Source: Dehalococcoidia bacterium (GTDB taxonomy: Bacteria; Chloroflexota; Dehalococcoidia; GIF9; UBA5629). From it: a stretch of 64,000 bases of DNA. Positions 62,804 to 64,000 of this stretch are shown here, piece by piece. The notes beneath the pieces are model-generated. The model worked only from the letters and a program-made list of their open reading frames with translations, ran no database searches and was not told the origin of the DNA. The stretch covers positions 1-64,000 of the forward strand of contig JBAZEK010000001.1 in assembly GCA_041653995.1 (NCBI GenBank), in the 5' to 3' direction. Position 1 is the stretch's first letter, and each line of letters opens with the position of its first letter. Made by a program: the position numbers and the translations under genes.

Positions 62804-64000
62804 ATGAAAGCTGTGCAGTTCGATGTTAAAATCCCGCAATATCTGACGCTCAAGGTTATCGGCGCGTTGAGCGAACGAGCTTATTACAGCGGTCCTCTAT
62901 CTACGGTGAAGCTGGTCGATATTCCCGAGCCTTCAATACCTTTCCCTGACTGGGTAAAGATTAAAGTTTCCCGTTGCGGTAATTGTACCAGCGATATCTA
63001 CGCTGTTCTGTTGAAGGTTTCGGCAGCCTGGACACCATATACTTCTTTTCCGGCTGTGCCCGGCCACGAGATATGCGGCACTATTGATGAGGTGGGTGCG
63101 GATGTGCAAGGTTTAAATAAAGGCGACCTGGTTGCCGTCTGCCCGGTGCTCAACTGCATAACACGTGGTATTGAACCGGTATGTAATGCGTGCAGTAAAG
63201 GTCTTTCGAGTTGTGAGAACTTCGCCGAGGGCAAGCTGCCTCCGGGACAGGCTATCGATCTCTGTATCGCGACGATGGGAGGCTATAGCGAATATATCAT
63301 CGCCCATAAAAGCCAGGTTTTCAAGATTCCGGCGGGGATGAGCGTTCAGGAGGCGGCCCTGGTTGAGCCGTTTGCGATTGCGCTTGAAGCAGTCTTTACC
63401 AACATGCCACAGAAAGGGGAGCAGGTGCTGGTAATCGGCGGCGGGGTGATCGGCACCATGATCATGCATTCGATACGCGCCCTTGAGATCCCGTGTGAGA
63501 TGACGGCCGCTGTCAGTTCAAAATTCACATCCGATCTCGCCAGGAAGTCGGGCGCAGACCACACGATTACGGGCAAAACTGCGTTGCAGCAGGCAGCGAA
63601 GATTACCGGAGGGCGGTGCTATAAACCCATGCTCGGTCCGGATGCTATGATGTGTGGATACGACAGGATATACGACTGTTTCTCCACTTCAAGCAGCGTC
63701 GGCCTGGCCATGCGTCTGGCAAGGACCGGCGGTGTGATCTCCCTGGTGGGTAACTCCCGCGAGATCAAATTGGATCCAACCCTGATACTGATCAAGCTGA
63801 TATCGATCAAGGGCTCGCTGTATTATGGCTTCCACGAGTGGAAGGGTAAACGCAGGCACGTATTCGAGATTGCCATCGACCTTATGTCGGGAGGCAAGGC
63901 GAAGCTGGCTGATATGGTAACGCATACCTTCAGGCTGGATGAATACAAAAAGATGATGAAGGTCAATACAAACAAAGGTCGTAACAAGGCTATCAAGACC
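62804..64000 (+). CDS. Zinc-dependent alcohol dehydrogenase (MDR), partial
   Basis: The start is in the window and 399 codons are visible before the right edge. It is a medium-chain dehydrogenase/reductase. RCGNCTSD (catalytic zinc Cys near 64), GHEICGTI, a structural zinc set in CITRGIEPVCNACSKGLSSC and the nucleotide-binding VLVIGGGVIG stretch are seen. The C-terminus is missing. GGAGAGAGG precedes the ATG. It may act with the SDR/epimerase run upstream, but the gap and own promoter suggest a separate unit. Confidence 0.88.
   Translation, partial: MKAVQFDVKIPQYLTLKVIGALSERAYYSGPLSTVKLVDIPEPSIPFPDWVKIKVSRCGNCTSDIYAVLLKVSAAWTPYTSFPAVPGHEICGTIDEVGADVQGLNKGDLVAVCPVLNCITRGIEPVCNACSKGLSSCENFAEGKLPPGQAIDLCIATMGGYSEYIIAHKSQVFKIPAGMSVQEAALVEPFAIALEAVFTNMPQKGEQVLVIGGGVIGTMIMHSIRALEIPCEMTAAVSSKFTSDLARKSGADHTITGKTALQQAAKITGGRCYKPMLGPDAMMCGYDRIYDCFSTSSSVGLAMRLARTGGVISLVGNSREIKLDPTLILIKLISIKGSLYYGFHEWKGKRRHVFEIAIDLMSGGKAKLADMVTHTFRLDEYKKMMKVNTNKGRNKAIKT

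Overview
The window looks like chromosomal DNA of an anaerobic bacterium, most likely a member of the Chloroflexota (Dehalococcoidia-like). This is an inference from the gene set: an archaeal-type NrpR regulator beside glnA/glnB/amt, two AcuC-like deacetylases, a tungstate transporter, an orphan glycyl radical enzyme, a bifurcation-type NADH module and HrcA/CIRCE control of groESL. No rRNA or tRNA gene was seen. Core genes are moderately G+C-rich; 12.1-20.5 kb is visibly more A+T-rich.

Layout. 1-2.6 kb: a diaphorase/iron-sulfur module (NuoF start, NuoE, NuoG-like ferredoxin) behind a TetR regulator. 2.7-6.5 kb: a plus-strand run of a flavin-binding protein, a DUF4389 membrane protein, a glycyl radical enzyme and an AhpD-like protein. 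6.5-10.7 kb: minus-strand housekeeping genes (yraN, rnhB, tmk, R3H ATPase, pdxS), then an M16 peptidase. 12.1-20.5 kb: an accessory island in which Type III res and mod flank a TcmP/DUF5131 pair, with a small membrane protein at the end. 20.6-22.7 kb: groESL with a CIRCE operator. 22.7-30.1 kb: FmdB-like protein, toxin-antitoxin-like pair, XRE regulator with DUF2851, tsaD, MBL-fold protein, zinc-ribbon protein, RNase P RNA, S41 peptidase, pdxT.

30.2-36.5 kb is a nitrogen block on the minus strand: hisH-hisF-nrpR-GlnR-like regulator-amt-glnB-glnA. A four-part GlnR-type box lies just before amt, so the neighbouring orphan response regulator probably controls ammonium uptake. 36.6-39.2 kb holds a large PPDK_N-domain protein. 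carAB (39.5-43.9 kb) follows a leader with a PyrR-binding motif and terminator hairpins.

43.9-50.3 kb holds membrane proteins, a MarR regulator facing a class I fumarase/tartrate dehydratase pair (a palindrome sits in their promoter), a deacetylase-fold protein, and two small membrane proteins with glycine at every fourth residue. 50.4-57.3 kb is a tungsten/molybdenum module: a Moco/Tuco-type riboswitch, tupABC, and on the opposite strand moeA-mobB-mogA-moaA-moaC. 57.4-64 kb holds an acyl-CoA synthetase next to an AcuC-like deacetylase, then an epimerase, a 3-ketosphinganine-reductase-like SDR, a small membrane protein and an alcohol dehydrogenase that runs off the right edge.

The most unusual parts are the island at 12.6-20.5 kb, the pairing of NrpR and GlnR-like regulators in one nitrogen cluster, and the Gly-x-x-x repeat proteins. 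All calls come from reading motifs and translations; no database search was possible.
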